Shown: positions 47,244 to 57,595 of the stretch, piece after piece
Layout: each line of letters starts with the position of its first letter
Numbering within the stretch: the stretch's first letter is position 1
Source of the DNA: Rhodobiaceae bacterium
Lineage (GTDB): Bacteria > Pseudomonadota > Alphaproteobacteria > Parvibaculales > Parvibaculaceae
Assembly (NCBI GenBank): GCA_021404525.1
Contig: JAAWWE010000003.1
Location: forward strand, 248,001 to 312,000
Reading direction: 5' to 3'
DNA length: 64,000 nucleotides
Made by a program: the position numbers and the translations under genes
Notes under the pieces: model-generated
The model's database searches: none
What the model saw: the letters and a program-made list of their open reading frames with translations, nothing else
Told to the model about the DNA's origin: nothing

Positions 47244-47612
47244 TTAGGCAAGGGCGGCCAGATCGATATTGGCGCGCTCCAGTTCAGCACCGACGAGCGC
47301 AATGGACAGCGTGATGCCGTTGTCGCCGCTGCGCCAGGTTTTGTCTCCTGCACGGGGGACTGGCACATTGTTTTCCATGCAAAACCGCACGAGGATGTCG
47401 ATGACGTCTTGAGGCTCGACGGTGAAGGTCATCTTGTTGATGGTCGAACCGCCTTTGATGTTCACTGTGACATCAAGTGTGCCCTTGTCACCGGCTTCCC
47501 ATTTGACGATCTCTCCGTTGGGCAGGAAATCAACATGGGTGCGCCGAAAGGAATTCAAACTCGACGTGAACTCTTCGTCAGACAAAACGATCTGTCGCAA
47601 CTCACTGGCCAT
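47244..47612 (-). CDS. Conserved-looking small protein of unknown function
   Basis: A 122-residue soluble protein beginning MASELRQIVLSDEEFTSSLNS. It has a predicted beta-rich middle (GTLDVTVNIKGGSTINKMTFTVEPQDVIDILVRFCMEN) and no signal peptide, membrane segment or recognised motif. The ATG at 47612 has AAGGGAG at good spacing; the frame is open 14 codons further. It stands alone, divergent from serC. I do not recognise it. Confidence 0.6.
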   Translation of the reverse strand: MASELRQIVLSDEEFTSSLNSFRRTHVDFLPNGEIVKWEAGDKGTLDVTVNIKGGSTINKMTFTVEPQDVIDILVRFCMENNVPVPRAGDKTWRSGDNGITLSIALVGAELERANIDLAALA

Positions 47613-47754
47613 TGCACACTCCCTTGACCGAAAGGTCATAGAACTTTGTATCACACAATAGTGAGTTCAATATCTTTTCAACTTGTTAAGCCGTTGTTTT
47701 TCTTAAAATTTTAACGACGCTGAGGTGAATTTCTCCCCTGTGGCCGAAAGGTAT

Positions 47755-47783
47755 TTGACAGCGGGAACCCACAAGCCTATATC
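47755..47783 (+). promoter_or_regulatory. Strong sigma-70 promoter of serC-serA
   Basis: TTGACA (47755-47760), exactly 17 bases, then TATATC (47778-47783). The predicted start near 47788-47791 places the folded leader at the very 5' end of the mRNA. Confidence 0.75.
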
Positions 47784-47786
47784 GGC

Positions 47787-47833
47787 GGTGGGCCACCTCT
47801 CCCCACCGAGAGGCGACTATCTGTGAGGATAGA
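47787..47833 (+). ncRNA. Folded leader of serC, candidate serC-motif RNA
   Basis: GGTGGG (47787-47792) can pair with CCCACC (47802-47807), and CCTCTC (47796-47801) can pair with GAGAGG (47808-47813). The two stems cannot form together because no bases remain for the crossing loop, so they are alternatives. A second hairpin CTATC/GATAG (about 47817-47832) lies just before the ATG at 47842. A conserved serC leader element is known in alphaproteobacteria; assignment to it is from memory of position and general form. Confidence 0.5.
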
Positions 47834-47841
47834 TACAGATA

Positions 47842-49014
47842 ATGACAAAGACTGCTGCGCCGGCAATGCGTCCGGCTAATCCTAATTTTTCATCCGGGCC
47901 ATGCGCTAAGCGGCCGGGGTGGACCCTCCAAAATCTTGAAGATGCCTGTCTTGGCCGGAGCCATCGCTCCAAGCCGGGGAAGGCGAAGCTTGCTGAAGCC
48001 ATTGACCTGACACGGTCGGTGCTCGGTGTGCCTGATGATTATAAGATCGGCATTGTTGCTGCATCTGATACGGGCGCTATGGAAATGGCCATGTGGTCAC
48101 TTCTGGGCAAACGGGGCGTCGATATGATGGCCTGGGAGAGCTTTGGCTCTGGCTGGATCACCGATGTTGCCAAACAGTTGAAACTCGACGATGTGCGCAA
48201 GCTCGAAGCGGGCTACGGCGACTTGCCAGATCTCGGCGCTGTCGATTTCGGCCGCGATGTGGTGTTCACCTGGAACGGCACAACGTCGGGCGTTCGGGTT
48301 CCAAACGGCGACTGGATTGATGCGGACCGTGATGGCCTCACAATTTGTGATGCAACATCCGCAGCTTTCGCCATGGAGCTTCCCTGGACCAAGCTCGATG
48401 TCACCACCTTCTCCTGGCAGAAGGTGATGGGCGGTGAAGCCGCTCACGGGGTGATCATTCTCAGCCCAAGGGCTGTTGAGCGGTTGGAGAGCTACACGCC
48501 TGCATGGCCGCTGCCGAAGATTTTCCGCCTCACCAAAGGCGGCAAGCTGATTGAAGGTATCTTCAAAGGCGAGACCATCAACACGCCGTCCATGCTTTGC
48601 GTTGAAGACTATCTCGACACGCTGAAATGGGCCGAGTCAATTGGTGGCTTGAACAGCCTTATTGGCCGGGCGGAAGCAAACCTCGCTGTCCTTGCCGACT
48701 GGGCGTCTCAGACCGAATGGGTCGACTTTTTGAACACAGATGTTGCGACACGCTCTTGCACGTCGGTCTGTCTCAAAGTGGTGGACCCTAAAGTCACGGC
48801 CTTGCCCGATGATGTGCAGGCGGCCATTGCCAAGAAGATTGGCTCGATCCTTGATGCAGAAGGTGTTGCCTATGACATTGGCGCTTACCGCGATGCACCT
48901 GCTGGTCTTCGCATCTGGGCCGGGGCGACGATCGAAGTCTCTGACATGCAGGCGCTGACGCCTTGGCTTGATTGGGCCTTTGCTGAAGCCTGTGCGGAAC
49001 TTGTTCCCGCCTGA
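47842..49014 (+). CDS. serC: Phosphoserine aminotransferase
   Basis: A 390-residue PLP enzyme of serine (and PLP) biosynthesis that converts 3-phosphohydroxypyruvate to phosphoserine. The N-terminus [17 protein letters not shown] and the segment [10 protein letters not shown] are typical of the alphaproteobacterial subtype. [16 protein letters not shown], the [11 protein letters not shown] block and the PLP lysine in [14 protein letters not shown] follow. It sits behind a strong promoter and structured leader and precedes serA by 84 bases. Confidence 0.95.
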   Translation: MTKTAAPAMRPANPNFSSGPCAKRPGWTLQNLEDACLGRSHRSKPGKAKLAEAIDLTRSVLGVPDDYKIGIVAASDTGAMEMAMWSLLGKRGVDMMAWESFGSGWITDVAKQLKLDDVRKLEAGYGDLPDLGAVDFGRDVVFTWNGTTSGVRVPNGDWIDADRDGLTICDATSAAFAMELPWTKLDVTTFSWQKVMGGEAAHGVIILSPRAVERLESYTPAWPLPKIFRLTKGGKLIEGIFKGETINTPSMLCVEDYLDTLKWAESIGGLNSLIGRAEANLAVLADWASQTEWVDFLNTDVATRSCTSVCLKVVDPKVTALPDDVQAAIAKKIGSILDAEGVAYDIGAYRDAPAGLRIWAGATIEVSDMQALTPWLDWAFAEACAELVPA

Positions 49015-49098
49015 AATTGATTTTCGGGGAGCGGCGGCGCTGCTCCCCAATCATTCTTTCCCCATTTATTTTCTATTTCGCATTCAGGAGACAATCTG

Positions 49099-50679
49099 AT
49101 GCCGAAGGTCCTTATTTCCGACAAGATGAGCCCCGCTGCCGCGCAGATCTTCAAAGATCGTGGCGTTGAGGTGGACGTGATTACCGGCCTCGACCGGGAC
49201 GAGCTGATCAAAATTATTGGTGACTATGATGGCGTTGCTATTCGCTCTGCCACCAAAATGACACCACCTGTGATTGAAGCGGCGAAGAACCTCAAAGTGG
49301 TTGGTCGTGCGGGTATTGGGGTCGACAATGTCGATCTCCCTGCAGCAACCGCTGCTGGTGTGATTGTTATGAACACACCGTTTGGTAACTCCATCACAAC
49401 AGCCGAACATGCCATTTCCATGATGGCGGCTCTTGCCCGCCAAATCCCGGAAGCCAATGAGTCCACTCATGCTGGCAAATGGGAGAAATCCAAATTTATG
49501 GGCGTGGAGCTCACCGCCAAGACCCTTGGTGTGATTGGCTGCGGGAACATTGGTTCGATTGCTGCCGACCGCGCGCTTGGGCTTCGCATGAAAGTGGTTG
49601 CTTTCGACCCCTTCCTCACGCCAGAGCGGGCTGCAGATATTGGTGTTGAGAAAGTTGAGCTTGATGAACTCCTTAAGCGGGCTGACTTCATTACGCTTCA
49701 CACACCGCTCACCGACAAGACACGCAACATCTTGAACGCAGAGGCGTTTGCGAAGATGAAAGACGGCGTGCGCATTGTGAACTGTGCTCGTGGCGGTCTT
49801 ATCGTTGAAGCTGACCTGAAAGCGGCTCTTGAAAGCGGCAAGGTAGCGGGCGCGGCGCTGGACGTGTTTGAAGAAGAGCCTGCAAAAGAGAACCCGCTCT
49901 TTGGCATGGCGAACGTGATCTGCACACCGCATCTCGGCGCCTCGACGTCTGAGGCGCAGGAAAATGTGGCACTTCAGGTAGCCGACCAGATGGCGGACTA
50001 TCTGCTGACGGGTGCCGTCACCAACTCTATCAACGTGCCCTCTATCACGGCAGAAGAAGCGCCGAAGCTCGAACCTTATGTGGCTCTGGCTGATCAGCTT
50101 GGTTCTTTTGCCGGGCAGCTCACCGAGACCGGCATTGAAGAAGTCATTATCGAGTATGAAGGTGAAGTTTCAGAACTCAACACCAAGGCGCTCACCAATG
50201 CGGCGCTTTGCGGACTTCTGAAGCCGCTGCTTTCTGATGTGAACATGGTTTCTGCTCCCGTCATTGCGAAACAGCGGGACATTGAACTTACAGAAGTGAA
50301 GCGAGAGGAACCTCGCGGTGCGTTCGAAACCTATATCCGGCTAACCGTGAAGACCGAACGCCAGGACCGCTCTGTGGCGGGCACGATCTTCTCTGATGGC
50401 AAGCCACGGCTCATTCAGGTGAAGGGCATCAATATGGAGGCGGAACTTTCCCCTCACATGCTCTATGTCACCAATGAGGACAAGCCTGGTTTTATCGGGG
50501 CCTTGGGTACGGTGCTCGGGAATTCCGGCGCGAATATCGCTAACTTCCGTCTCGGTCGCGAAGAAGAGGGCGGTGACGCTATTGCCCTTATCGACCTCGA
50601 TCAGGACCTCTCGGACGAATGCCTCAAGGCTGTGGAAGCGATTCCCCATGTGAAGCAGGCAAAAGCGCTGACGTTCTGA
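49099..50679 (+). CDS. serA: D-3-phosphoglycerate dehydrogenase
   Basis: A 526-residue long-form enzyme, first step of serine synthesis. The NAD Rossmann motif LGVIGCGNIGSIAADRALGLRMKVVAFDP is near residues 146-174. Catalytic Arg, Glu and His appear in NCARGGLI, DVFEEEP and TPHLGASTSEAQ. The intervening allosteric substrate-binding domain and a C-terminal ACT domain (about 450-526, VTNEDKPGFIGALGTVLG) allow serine feedback. It ends before an intrinsic terminator. Confidence 0.97.
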   Translation: MPKVLISDKMSPAAAQIFKDRGVEVDVITGLDRDELIKIIGDYDGVAIRSATKMTPPVIEAAKNLKVVGRAGIGVDNVDLPAATAAGVIVMNTPFGNSITTAEHAISMMAALARQIPEANESTHAGKWEKSKFMGVELTAKTLGVIGCGNIGSIAADRALGLRMKVVAFDPFLTPERAADIGVEKVELDELLKRADFITLHTPLTDKTRNILNAEAFAKMKDGVRIVNCARGGLIVEADLKAALESGKVAGAALDVFEEEPAKENPLFGMANVICTPHLGASTSEAQENVALQVADQMADYLLTGAVTNSINVPSITAEEAPKLEPYVALADQLGSFAGQLTETGIEEVIIEYEGEVSELNTKALTNAALCGLLKPLLSDVNMVSAPVIAKQRDIELTEVKREEPRGAFETYIRLTVKTERQDRSVAGTIFSDGKPRLIQVKGINMEAELSPHMLYVTNEDKPGFIGALGTVLGNSGANIANFRLGREEEGGDAIALIDLDQDLSDECLKAVEAIPHVKQAKALTF

Positions 50680-50781
50680 TCGCTCACGGCAGACGCGCTC
50701 TGCGCGTCGCTTGCCTATTTGCGTGGGCGCGCGGTCTGCCAGCCAGGGCCTCGGTCGTGGCCCCAAGGAGTGCATAAATAC

Positions 50782-50807
50782 AAAGGCCCCTTCATGGGGC
50801 CTTTTTT
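50782..50807. terminator. Terminator after serA, overlapping the end of the SRPBCC gene
   Basis: AAAGGCCCC (50782-50790) and GGGGCCTTT (50796-50804) with loop TTCAT and a T-run. The hairpin contains the stop codon (50792-50794) of the convergent SRPBCC gene. Confidence 0.85.
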
Positions 50808-51217
50808 GCGAGCGTATCCTTCATCAGGCCTATGCCCATGTGATACATCGCTTGAGTGAATTGAATGGCTTTGTCGTCGGCGATGCCTTTCGGTTCAAAC
50901 TCCCCGGACCAGGTGAAGCGGCAGGATGTGCTGTCGATTGGTTCAACGGCCATAGTTGCCCGATAGGACTCGAAGGGCAGAGGCGCGCTGACAATTGAGT
51001 AGGAATAGCTAAGGGCGGTCTCGGCTTCGAGCCGGTCGACGATTTTCTGACCATCGTCGAGGGTGATGGTTCTAAGGCACCCGATTCCTTCACCGTCCTG
51101 GACGCAGGCCTCTGGCGGTCGGCCGGACCATCTTCCCATGTCGCCAAAATCTCCAATAAGATCCCAGATTTCGTCTGCAGAATGCTCGAAAACCTCATCT
51201 ACATTGGTTGTTAGCAT
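50792..51217 (-). CDS. SRPBCC (START-like) family protein
   Basis: A 141-residue helix-grip protein of the polyketide cyclase/START-like superfamily, beginning MLTTNVDEVFEHSADEIWDLIGDFGDMGRW. A hydrophobic cavity for a lipid or aromatic ligand is the family feature; EPIDSTSCRFTWSGEFEPKG is the typical late strand pair. The ligand is unknown. Its last codons form part of the serA terminator. Confidence 0.75.
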   Translation of the reverse strand: MLTTNVDEVFEHSADEIWDLIGDFGDMGRWSGRPPEACVQDGEGIGCLRTITLDDGQKIVDRLEAETALSYSYSIVSAPLPFESYRATMAVEPIDSTSCRFTWSGEFEPKGIADDKAIQFTQAMYHMGIGLMKDTLAKKAP

Positions 51218-51343
51218 CGTATTTCCCTTTGCGGCCGGTCGGTCGTTTCAAAGGACTCTAGACTAAACGCGGTTCCCTTTTTTGAGGAACTTTGAATGAC
51301 GTCTTTCCCCTTCCCATGAGACCCTCAAACGGGTAAAAGCTAT

Positions 51344-51381
51344 GAAAGTCCCCAGCCGGAAACGGCGCGGGGGCTTTCTTT
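51344..51381 (+). terminator. Terminator-like hairpin in the purA leader
   Basis: GAAAG (51344-51348) pairs with CTTTC (51374-51378), CCCC (51350-51353) with GGGG (51369-51372), GCCG (51355-51358) with CGGC (51363-51366), capped by a GAAA loop and followed by TTTG. It lies about 50 bases upstream of purA on the same strand, while the nearest upstream gene points the other way. It therefore ends a leader or small RNA, not an mRNA of a gene. Confidence 0.65.
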
Positions 51382-51433
51382 GTGTCTAGGTCCATAAAAC
51401 ATCGTTGTTTTGGGCCAAAAATCGGTGATTCTC

Positions 51434-52726
51434 ATGGCGAATGTAGCGGTCGTCGGCTCCCAATGGGGCGACGAAGGCAAGGGCAAGATTGTGGATTGGC
51501 TCTCAGAGCGCGCAGATGTGGTTGTGCGCTTTCAGGGAGGCCACAATGCGGGCCATACGCTCGTCATTGATGGGGTGACCTACAAGCTTTCGCTGCTGCC
51601 GTCCGGCATTGTCCGCGGGGGCAAAATGTCTGTGCTCGGCAATGGGGTGGTGATTGACCCTTGGGCGCTCGTGGCGGAGATCGAAAAGCTTGGGGAGCAG
51701 GGCGTCGTGGTAACACCTGAGAACCTCAAGATTGCCGAAAATGCAGTTCTTATTCTACCCGTCCATGCGGAATTGGATGTGATCCGTGAGACCTCGAACA
51801 AGGGGACGAAGATCGGCACCACCAAGCGGGGTATCGGTCCTGCATACGAAGACAAGGTGGGACGTCGCGCCATTCGGGTGATGGACCTGGCGGACCCGTC
51901 CACTCTACCGGACAAGGTGGAGAAGCTTTTACATCACCACAATGCGCTGCGCCGGGGGCTTGGCAAAGACGATCTGGAAGCCGCCCCTATTCTGGAAGCG
52001 CTTGCAGACGTCACGCCCAAAATTCTGCCGCATATGGATACGGTCTGGCGCTATCTCGCTCAGGCGCGGAAAGACGGCAAACGCATTCTCTTTGAGGGCG
52101 CGCAGGGCACGCTGCTCGACATTGACCACGGCACTTATCCGTTTGTGACGTCTTCTAATGTTGTGTCCGGCCAGGCGGCGACCGGCTCCGGCATGGGCCC
52201 ATCGGCAGTCGAATATGTGCTCGGCATTACCAAGGCCTACACGACCCGTGTGGGCGAAGGGCCGTTCCCGACCGAACTTGAAGATGAGGACGGTCAGCGT
52301 CTCGGTGAGCGCGGCCACGAGTTTGGTGTGGTGACTGGTCGTAAGCGTCGCTGCGGTTGGTTTGATGCGGTGCTTGTCAATCAGTCACTCAAAACGAATG
52401 GCATGCAGGGCATTGCGCTTACCAAGCTTGATGTGCTGGACGGGTTTGAGAAGATCAAAATCTGTGTGGCCTATGAGCTTGATGGCGAGCGCATTGACTA
52501 TCTGCCGGCGACACCTGCGCTTCAGGCTCGGATTAAACCGATCTATGAAGAAATGGATGGCTGGTCAGAAACCACCTATGGCGCGCGTAGCTGGGCAGAC
52601 CTGCCCGCAGCAGCCGTCAAATATGTGCGCTATGTGGAAGAACTGATTGAGTGCCCTGTGGCGCTTCTCTCAACTTCGCCCGAGCGGGACGATACGATCC
52701 TGATGCACGATCCATTCGCGGATTAA
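51434..52726 (+). CDS. purA: Adenylosuccinate synthetase
   Basis: A 430-residue GTP-dependent enzyme joining IMP and aspartate in AMP synthesis. The GTP/IMP loop [17 protein letters not shown] is at residues 5-21, with the catalytic Asp13 there and the His in [32 protein letters not shown] and [13 protein letters not shown] are intact. The ATG at 51434 fits the family; an in-frame TTG at 51410 would add eight non-conserved residues. The leader contains a terminator-like hairpin. Confidence 0.95.
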   Translation: MANVAVVGSQWGDEGKGKIVDWLSERADVVVRFQGGHNAGHTLVIDGVTYKLSLLPSGIVRGGKMSVLGNGVVIDPWALVAEIEKLGEQGVVVTPENLKIAENAVLILPVHAELDVIRETSNKGTKIGTTKRGIGPAYEDKVGRRAIRVMDLADPSTLPDKVEKLLHHHNALRRGLGKDDLEAAPILEALADVTPKILPHMDTVWRYLAQARKDGKRILFEGAQGTLLDIDHGTYPFVTSSNVVSGQAATGSGMGPSAVEYVLGITKAYTTRVGEGPFPTELEDEDGQRLGERGHEFGVVTGRKRRCGWFDAVLVNQSLKTNGMQGIALTKLDVLDGFEKIKICVAYELDGERIDYLPATPALQARIKPIYEEMDGWSETTYGARSWADLPAAAVKYVRYVEELIECPVALLSTSPERDDTILMHDPFAD

Positions 52727-52832
52727 GCATTTGTTCTTTCGCGGCTTGAACGGGGTGCTGCTTGTGTGGTTCTCTTCTCCGGGGTGCGTAAAAAGATGTC
52801 AGTGGGGGCATCTAAACCTAGGGGATAGAAAT

Positions 52833-53339
52833 ATGTCTGATTTCTACAAAAAACTTGCGCTGTCAGCAGCGTTTGCAGGGGCCTTGTTTGTCTCTGCCTG
52901 TGATGACCAGTCTGACCAGGACGAAGCCACAGCGCCAGAAGACGCTGTGGAAGAGACTGCTGCAGAAGGGCAAAGCGAAAACTCTGTAGGCTCCATTCTG
53001 GAAGAGGCCAGTGAGGCAGCAGGTAGCGCTGCAGATGCTGTAGGCGAAGCTGCTCGCGGTGCCGCTGATGCTGTTGAAGGCGTCGCCGACGATGCAATCG
53101 ATGCTGCGGGTGATGCTGTTGATGCAACGGTTGAAGCTGCCGGAGATGCAGCAGACGCTGCTGGCGATGCGGTTGATGCAACAGTAGACGCTGCGGGTGA
53201 TGCAGCCAGTGCTGCGGGTGAAATGGCAGGAGATGCTGCGGAAGCGGCAGGTGATGCGCTTGATGAAGCGGCTGGTGCTTCAGAAGAAGGCGCTGCAGCA
53301 GCGGAAGATGCGGCGGACACGGCTTCCGACCAACAGTAA
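52833..53339 (+). CDS. Acidic alanine-rich repeat lipoprotein (LEA/apolipoprotein-like)
   Basis: A 168-residue protein. The signal ends in the lipobox VSAC with Cys at about 22, giving an outer-membrane or periplasmic lipoprotein. After an acidic linker, residues 55-165 consist almost only of Ala, Gly, Asp, Glu and Val in amphipathic helical repeats such as AAGDAVDATVEAAGDAAD, an 18-residue unit repeated in tandem. There are hardly any Lys, Arg or aromatic residues. The pattern resembles LEA-like or apolipoprotein-like helices that fold on membranes or on drying, but with a net negative charge. I do not recognise a named family. A terminator follows. Confidence 0.65.
   Translation: MSDFYKKLALSAAFAGALFVSACDDQSDQDEATAPEDAVEETAAEGQSENSVGSILEEASEAAGSAADAVGEAARGAADAVEGVADDAIDAAGDAVDATVEAAGDAADAAGDAVDATVDAAGDAASAAGEMAGDAAEAAGDALDEAAGASEEGAAAAEDAADTASDQQ
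53103..53210 (+). repeat. Two-copy 54-bp coding tandem repeat
   Basis: Units starting at 53103 and 53157 encode nearly identical 18-residue segments, with third-position differences. Eighteen residues equal five alpha-helical turns. More diverged units flank them. Confidence 0.7.
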
Positions 53340-53364
53340 GGTTCCTTTTCGCCAATCTTCATTA

Positions 53365-53395
53365 GCCCGGTTGCTCACTCAGCAGCCGGGTTTTT
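53365..53395 (+). terminator. Intrinsic terminator of the repeat lipoprotein gene
   Basis: CCCGGTTGCT (53366-53375) pairs with AGCAGCCGGG (53381-53390), with one G-T pair, followed by five T residues. Confidence 0.8.
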
Positions 53396-53451
53396 CATGG
53401 ATGGCAGCCAGGGCTGCTGATCTGACCGATTTGGTCCGTGTCTATGCCCGC

Positions 53452-53529
53452 CTATGCGAGTTGGTTGATCGCCAACATCATGAAACCTGCCAGGATGGAT
53501 ATGAGGCCTATGCCGATCGTCTTTGCCAT
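53452..53529 (-). CDS. Possible 25-residue single-span membrane peptide
   Basis: The minus strand encodes MAKTIGIGLISILAGFMMLA and five further residues before a TAG. After a Lys at position 3 it is one continuous hydrophobic helix of about 18 residues, the look of bacterial small membrane proteins. No clear ribosome site precedes the ATG, so the evidence is only the composition and the position in an otherwise empty 299-base gap. Confidence 0.3.
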   Translation of the reverse strand: MAKTIGIGLISILAGFMMLAINQLA

Positions 53530-53638
53530 GATTTTAATCTGGGCATGGAGAGGGTGGGCAGCAATTCACGGGTTTTAACGAGCCCGTGAGCGCCCAGTCA
53601 TGAACTGTGTATGATGCTCCTCATGTGACGGGGGAGAT

Positions 53639-54394
53639 ATGGCGGATACGATTTACGACTGGCTACTTATCGCGATGTTCGCGAGTGCCGTCGGTGTTGC
53701 TCTTCAGGGGTTCGTGTTCCCGAATCCGCTCGGACGCCACTACACGCCCGGTTGGTTGGCGATCAAAGCGCGGACCGGATGGCTCGCGATGGAAATCCCT
53801 GCAGCCCTTGCCTGCTGCGGTTTCTACTTCTGGTTCGCACCTAGCTATTCCTGGCCGTCGCTCATCTGCGTTCTGCTGTGGCAGGTGCACTATGTCCATA
53901 GAGGCTTCATCTTCCCTTTTCGGTTGAACAGTGGCGACAAACCGTTTCCCGTCATTGCTGTGCCTCTGGCGATCCTTTTCAACACAATGAATGGCTTTGT
54001 GAATGGGTGGGCATTGGGGCATGTGGCTCATCTGCAATCCATGGCGTGGTTCGGCGATGCACGTTTTTGGATTGGCGTTGGTGTGATGAGTGCCGGGCTC
54101 TATGTGAATTTGCGCGCCGACACGATGCTAATTCGCCTCAGAGATGATGGAAGCGAGGGCTATAAAATACCGCGGGGATTTTTGTTCGAAAAGGTGACGG
54201 CGCCCAACTATCTGGGCGAAATGCTGATCTGGGTTGGTTTTGCATGCATGAGCTGGACGCTGGCGGGGCTTGCGTTTGGGCTCTTTACGGCAGGCTACAT
54301 GATCCCGCGGGCGCTTACCCATCACCGTTGGTACAAAGAGAAGTTTCCGGACTACCCCAAAGAGCGGAAGGCAATCTTCCCCGGGCTTCTTTAG
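53639..54394 (+). CDS. Steroid 5-alpha-reductase-like membrane protein
   Basis: A 251-residue polytopic protein of the 3-oxo-5-alpha-steroid 4-dehydrogenase superfamily. The C-terminal NADPH-binding block is very clear: GYKIPRGFLFEKVTAPNYLGEMLIWVGF followed by ALTHHRWYKEKFPDYPKERKAIFP (about residues 178-248). HYVHRGFIFPFR in the middle also matches eukaryotic SRD5A. Bacterial members may reduce steroid or other enone double bonds; the substrate here is unknown. Its stop abuts the convergent MAPEG gene, which is another membrane family shared with eukaryotes. Confidence 0.85.
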   Translation: MADTIYDWLLIAMFASAVGVALQGFVFPNPLGRHYTPGWLAIKARTGWLAMEIPAALACCGFYFWFAPSYSWPSLICVLLWQVHYVHRGFIFPFRLNSGDKPFPVIAVPLAILFNTMNGFVNGWALGHVAHLQSMAWFGDARFWIGVGVMSAGLYVNLRADTMLIRLRDDGSEGYKIPRGFLFEKVTAPNYLGEMLIWVGFACMSWTLAGLAFGLFTAGYMIPRALTHHRWYKEKFPDYPKERKAIFPGLL

Positions 54395-54784
54395 TCAGAG
54401 GAACAGGTCGGCACCGACGCCCAGAAGCCCCAGCATGGAAATCTGCCAGATCAGGGTGCGGACCCAGGGAAGGCCCATGGCGTAGGCGGGGAGATAGCCG
54501 ACGCGCGCCCAGAAATAGACCTGAGCGCCCCAGGCACTCCACCAGCCATTTTCATTCAGGACATGCACCATGAGGATGAGGGCAGCGAAGATCGCGAAGG
54601 TCTCATTGAAATTCTGCTGCGCACGCACGAAGCGTCCAGCAAGGCCGGTGGCGGGGCGGTGTTCATCCCGTGGTCCGATCGTATATTTGTTTCCCTCCTG
54701 GCCCTTATAGGCAAAGCTCGACGCACTGAGATGAGCAATGCCAAGCACGCAGGACCAGAAAAGCATCCAGAGTTCAAGGGTCAT
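54395..54784 (-). CDS. MAPEG family membrane protein (first copy)
   Basis: A 129-residue four-helix membrane protein. The MAPEG pattern is RAQQNFNETFAIFAALILMVHVLNENG (about 53-79) followed by YFWARVGYLPAYAMGLPWVRTLIWQ. Members include microsomal glutathione transferases and related proteins. The Arg-x-x-x-Asn and Glu near helix 2 match the glutathione-binding type. It is followed, in gene order, after 57 bases by no further minus gene; the related copy at 54842-55234 lies just upstream on the same strand. Confidence 0.8.
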   Translation of the reverse strand: MTLELWMLFWSCVLGIAHLSASSFAYKGQEGNKYTIGPRDEHRPATGLAGRFVRAQQNFNETFAIFAALILMVHVLNENGWWSAWGAQVYFWARVGYLPAYAMGLPWVRTLIWQISMLGLLGVGADLFL

Positions 54785-54841
54785 TGAGTTTGCCTTGGTG
54801 CAAGGCGGCGCCAGTGCGGTGTTGGCTGCCGCCTTGCGGGG

Positions 54842-55234
54842 TTAGAATGCCTGGATCAGGATCATGATGGTACCAATCACGCCTGCAAAATAGGCGATCG
54901 TACGAAGCCCCAGCAGGGTAATGCCCGCAACATAGATGATGGCATGGGCCACGCGGCCTGCGAGGAATATCTGAGCGCCAAGTACGGTCATGTCATTGCT
55001 GATGCCTGACAGGCTCACTGGCAAAAGAATGGCGGCAAAGATAACCGTATTTTCCAGATGGTTCATGTAGCAGCGCTTTGCGCGCGCGCCCCAGCCTTCA
55101 AGGCTTGCGGCTTCGTCCCGATTGCTGAAGCCCCACGGCATTCCCATGGCCATGATGCCGGCATTCGCGGACATCACGATGAGCACAAGTAACAGCACTC
55201 CACTCCACATCAGCATGGATAGTTCTACAGACAT
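54842..55234 (-). CDS. MAPEG family membrane protein (second copy)
   Basis: A 130-residue paralogue of the adjacent MAPEG protein, with four hydrophobic segments and AKRCYMNHLENTVIFAAILLPVSLSGISN followed by IFLAGRVAHAIIYVAGITLLGLRT. It diverges from the first copy in the helix 2 motif (HLENTVIF in place of NFNETFAIF). The 57-base spacing suggests one transcript. Paired MAPEG genes may form heterotrimers, but that is speculation. Confidence 0.8.
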   Translation of the reverse strand: MSVELSMLMWSGVLLLVLIVMSANAGIMAMGMPWGFSNRDEAASLEGWGARAKRCYMNHLENTVIFAAILLPVSLSGISNDMTVLGAQIFLAGRVAHAIIYVAGITLLGLRTIAYFAGVIGTIMILIQAF

Positions 55235-55420
55235 TGGGTTCCCTCTCTTTTTGGTTTGGTCGTTTCCGTGTCTGAAACGTTAGAATCATGCCTTGCGGGA
55301 GCTGTTTTGGCGAGAGGAGAGCCTGAGCGGCCCGGGGGCCTAAGGAAAAAATGGTCTGTGGGACCGAATCGAGAGGCTCTGCTTTGACGGTTTCGCGAGA
55401 AAAGTGCACACTCTCGCCTA

Positions 55421-55518
55421 TCCGAGGGGTGTCCGTTTTCCATGTTGGGAATGGACTGAGACGGCCAATTGGCTAGACCCTTAGAACCTGATCCGGGTCA
55501 TGCCGGCGAAGGGACGGA
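55421..55518 (+). ncRNA. TPP riboswitch (THI element) of thiC
   Basis: The thi box is plain: GGACTGAGA at about 55454-55462, ACCCTTAGAACCTGATCC (55479 onward), GGGTCATGCCGGCGAAGGGA to about 55514. TCCG (55421-55424) and CGGA (55515-55518) close P1. About 68 bases remain before the thiC ATG; GAGAGGA near it is probably masked when thiamine diphosphate binds, implying translational control. Confidence 0.95.
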
Positions 55519-55522
55519 GTAG

Positions 55523-57442
<1,920 letters not shown>

Positions 57443-57471
57443 GCACGCACGTGATCCATTGGTGTTCTTAA

Positions 57472-57499
57472 GAAGGCGGGGTATTTCCCTGCCTTTTTT
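57472..57499 (+). terminator. Intrinsic terminator after thiC
   Basis: AAGGCGGGG and TCCCTGCCTT form a stem with a short loop, followed by six T residues ending at 57499. Confidence 0.75.
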
Positions 57500-57595
57500 G
57501 TGCTAACCGAAAGAACTGGTTCAAATAAAAAGCTTGATTTTCGCCTGTTTTCCGGGCTTTCTGGGGCATCGGGGAAAGTGTTTGAGGGTGTACCA

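Noticed and set aside
47787-47813. H-type pseudoknot (SAM-II-like) in the serC leader
   Set aside because: The two stems leave zero bases for the loop that must cross stem 1, so they can only be alternatives.
52723-53362. Leu/His-rich and Ala/Ser-rich minus-strand frames opposite the repeat lipoprotein
   Set aside because: Low-complexity antisense of the alanine repeats with no ribosome site.
57500-57595. GTG at 57500 as the adhesin start
   Set aside because: It immediately follows the thiC terminator T-run and has no ribosome site; the GTG at 57596 gives a normal signal peptide.
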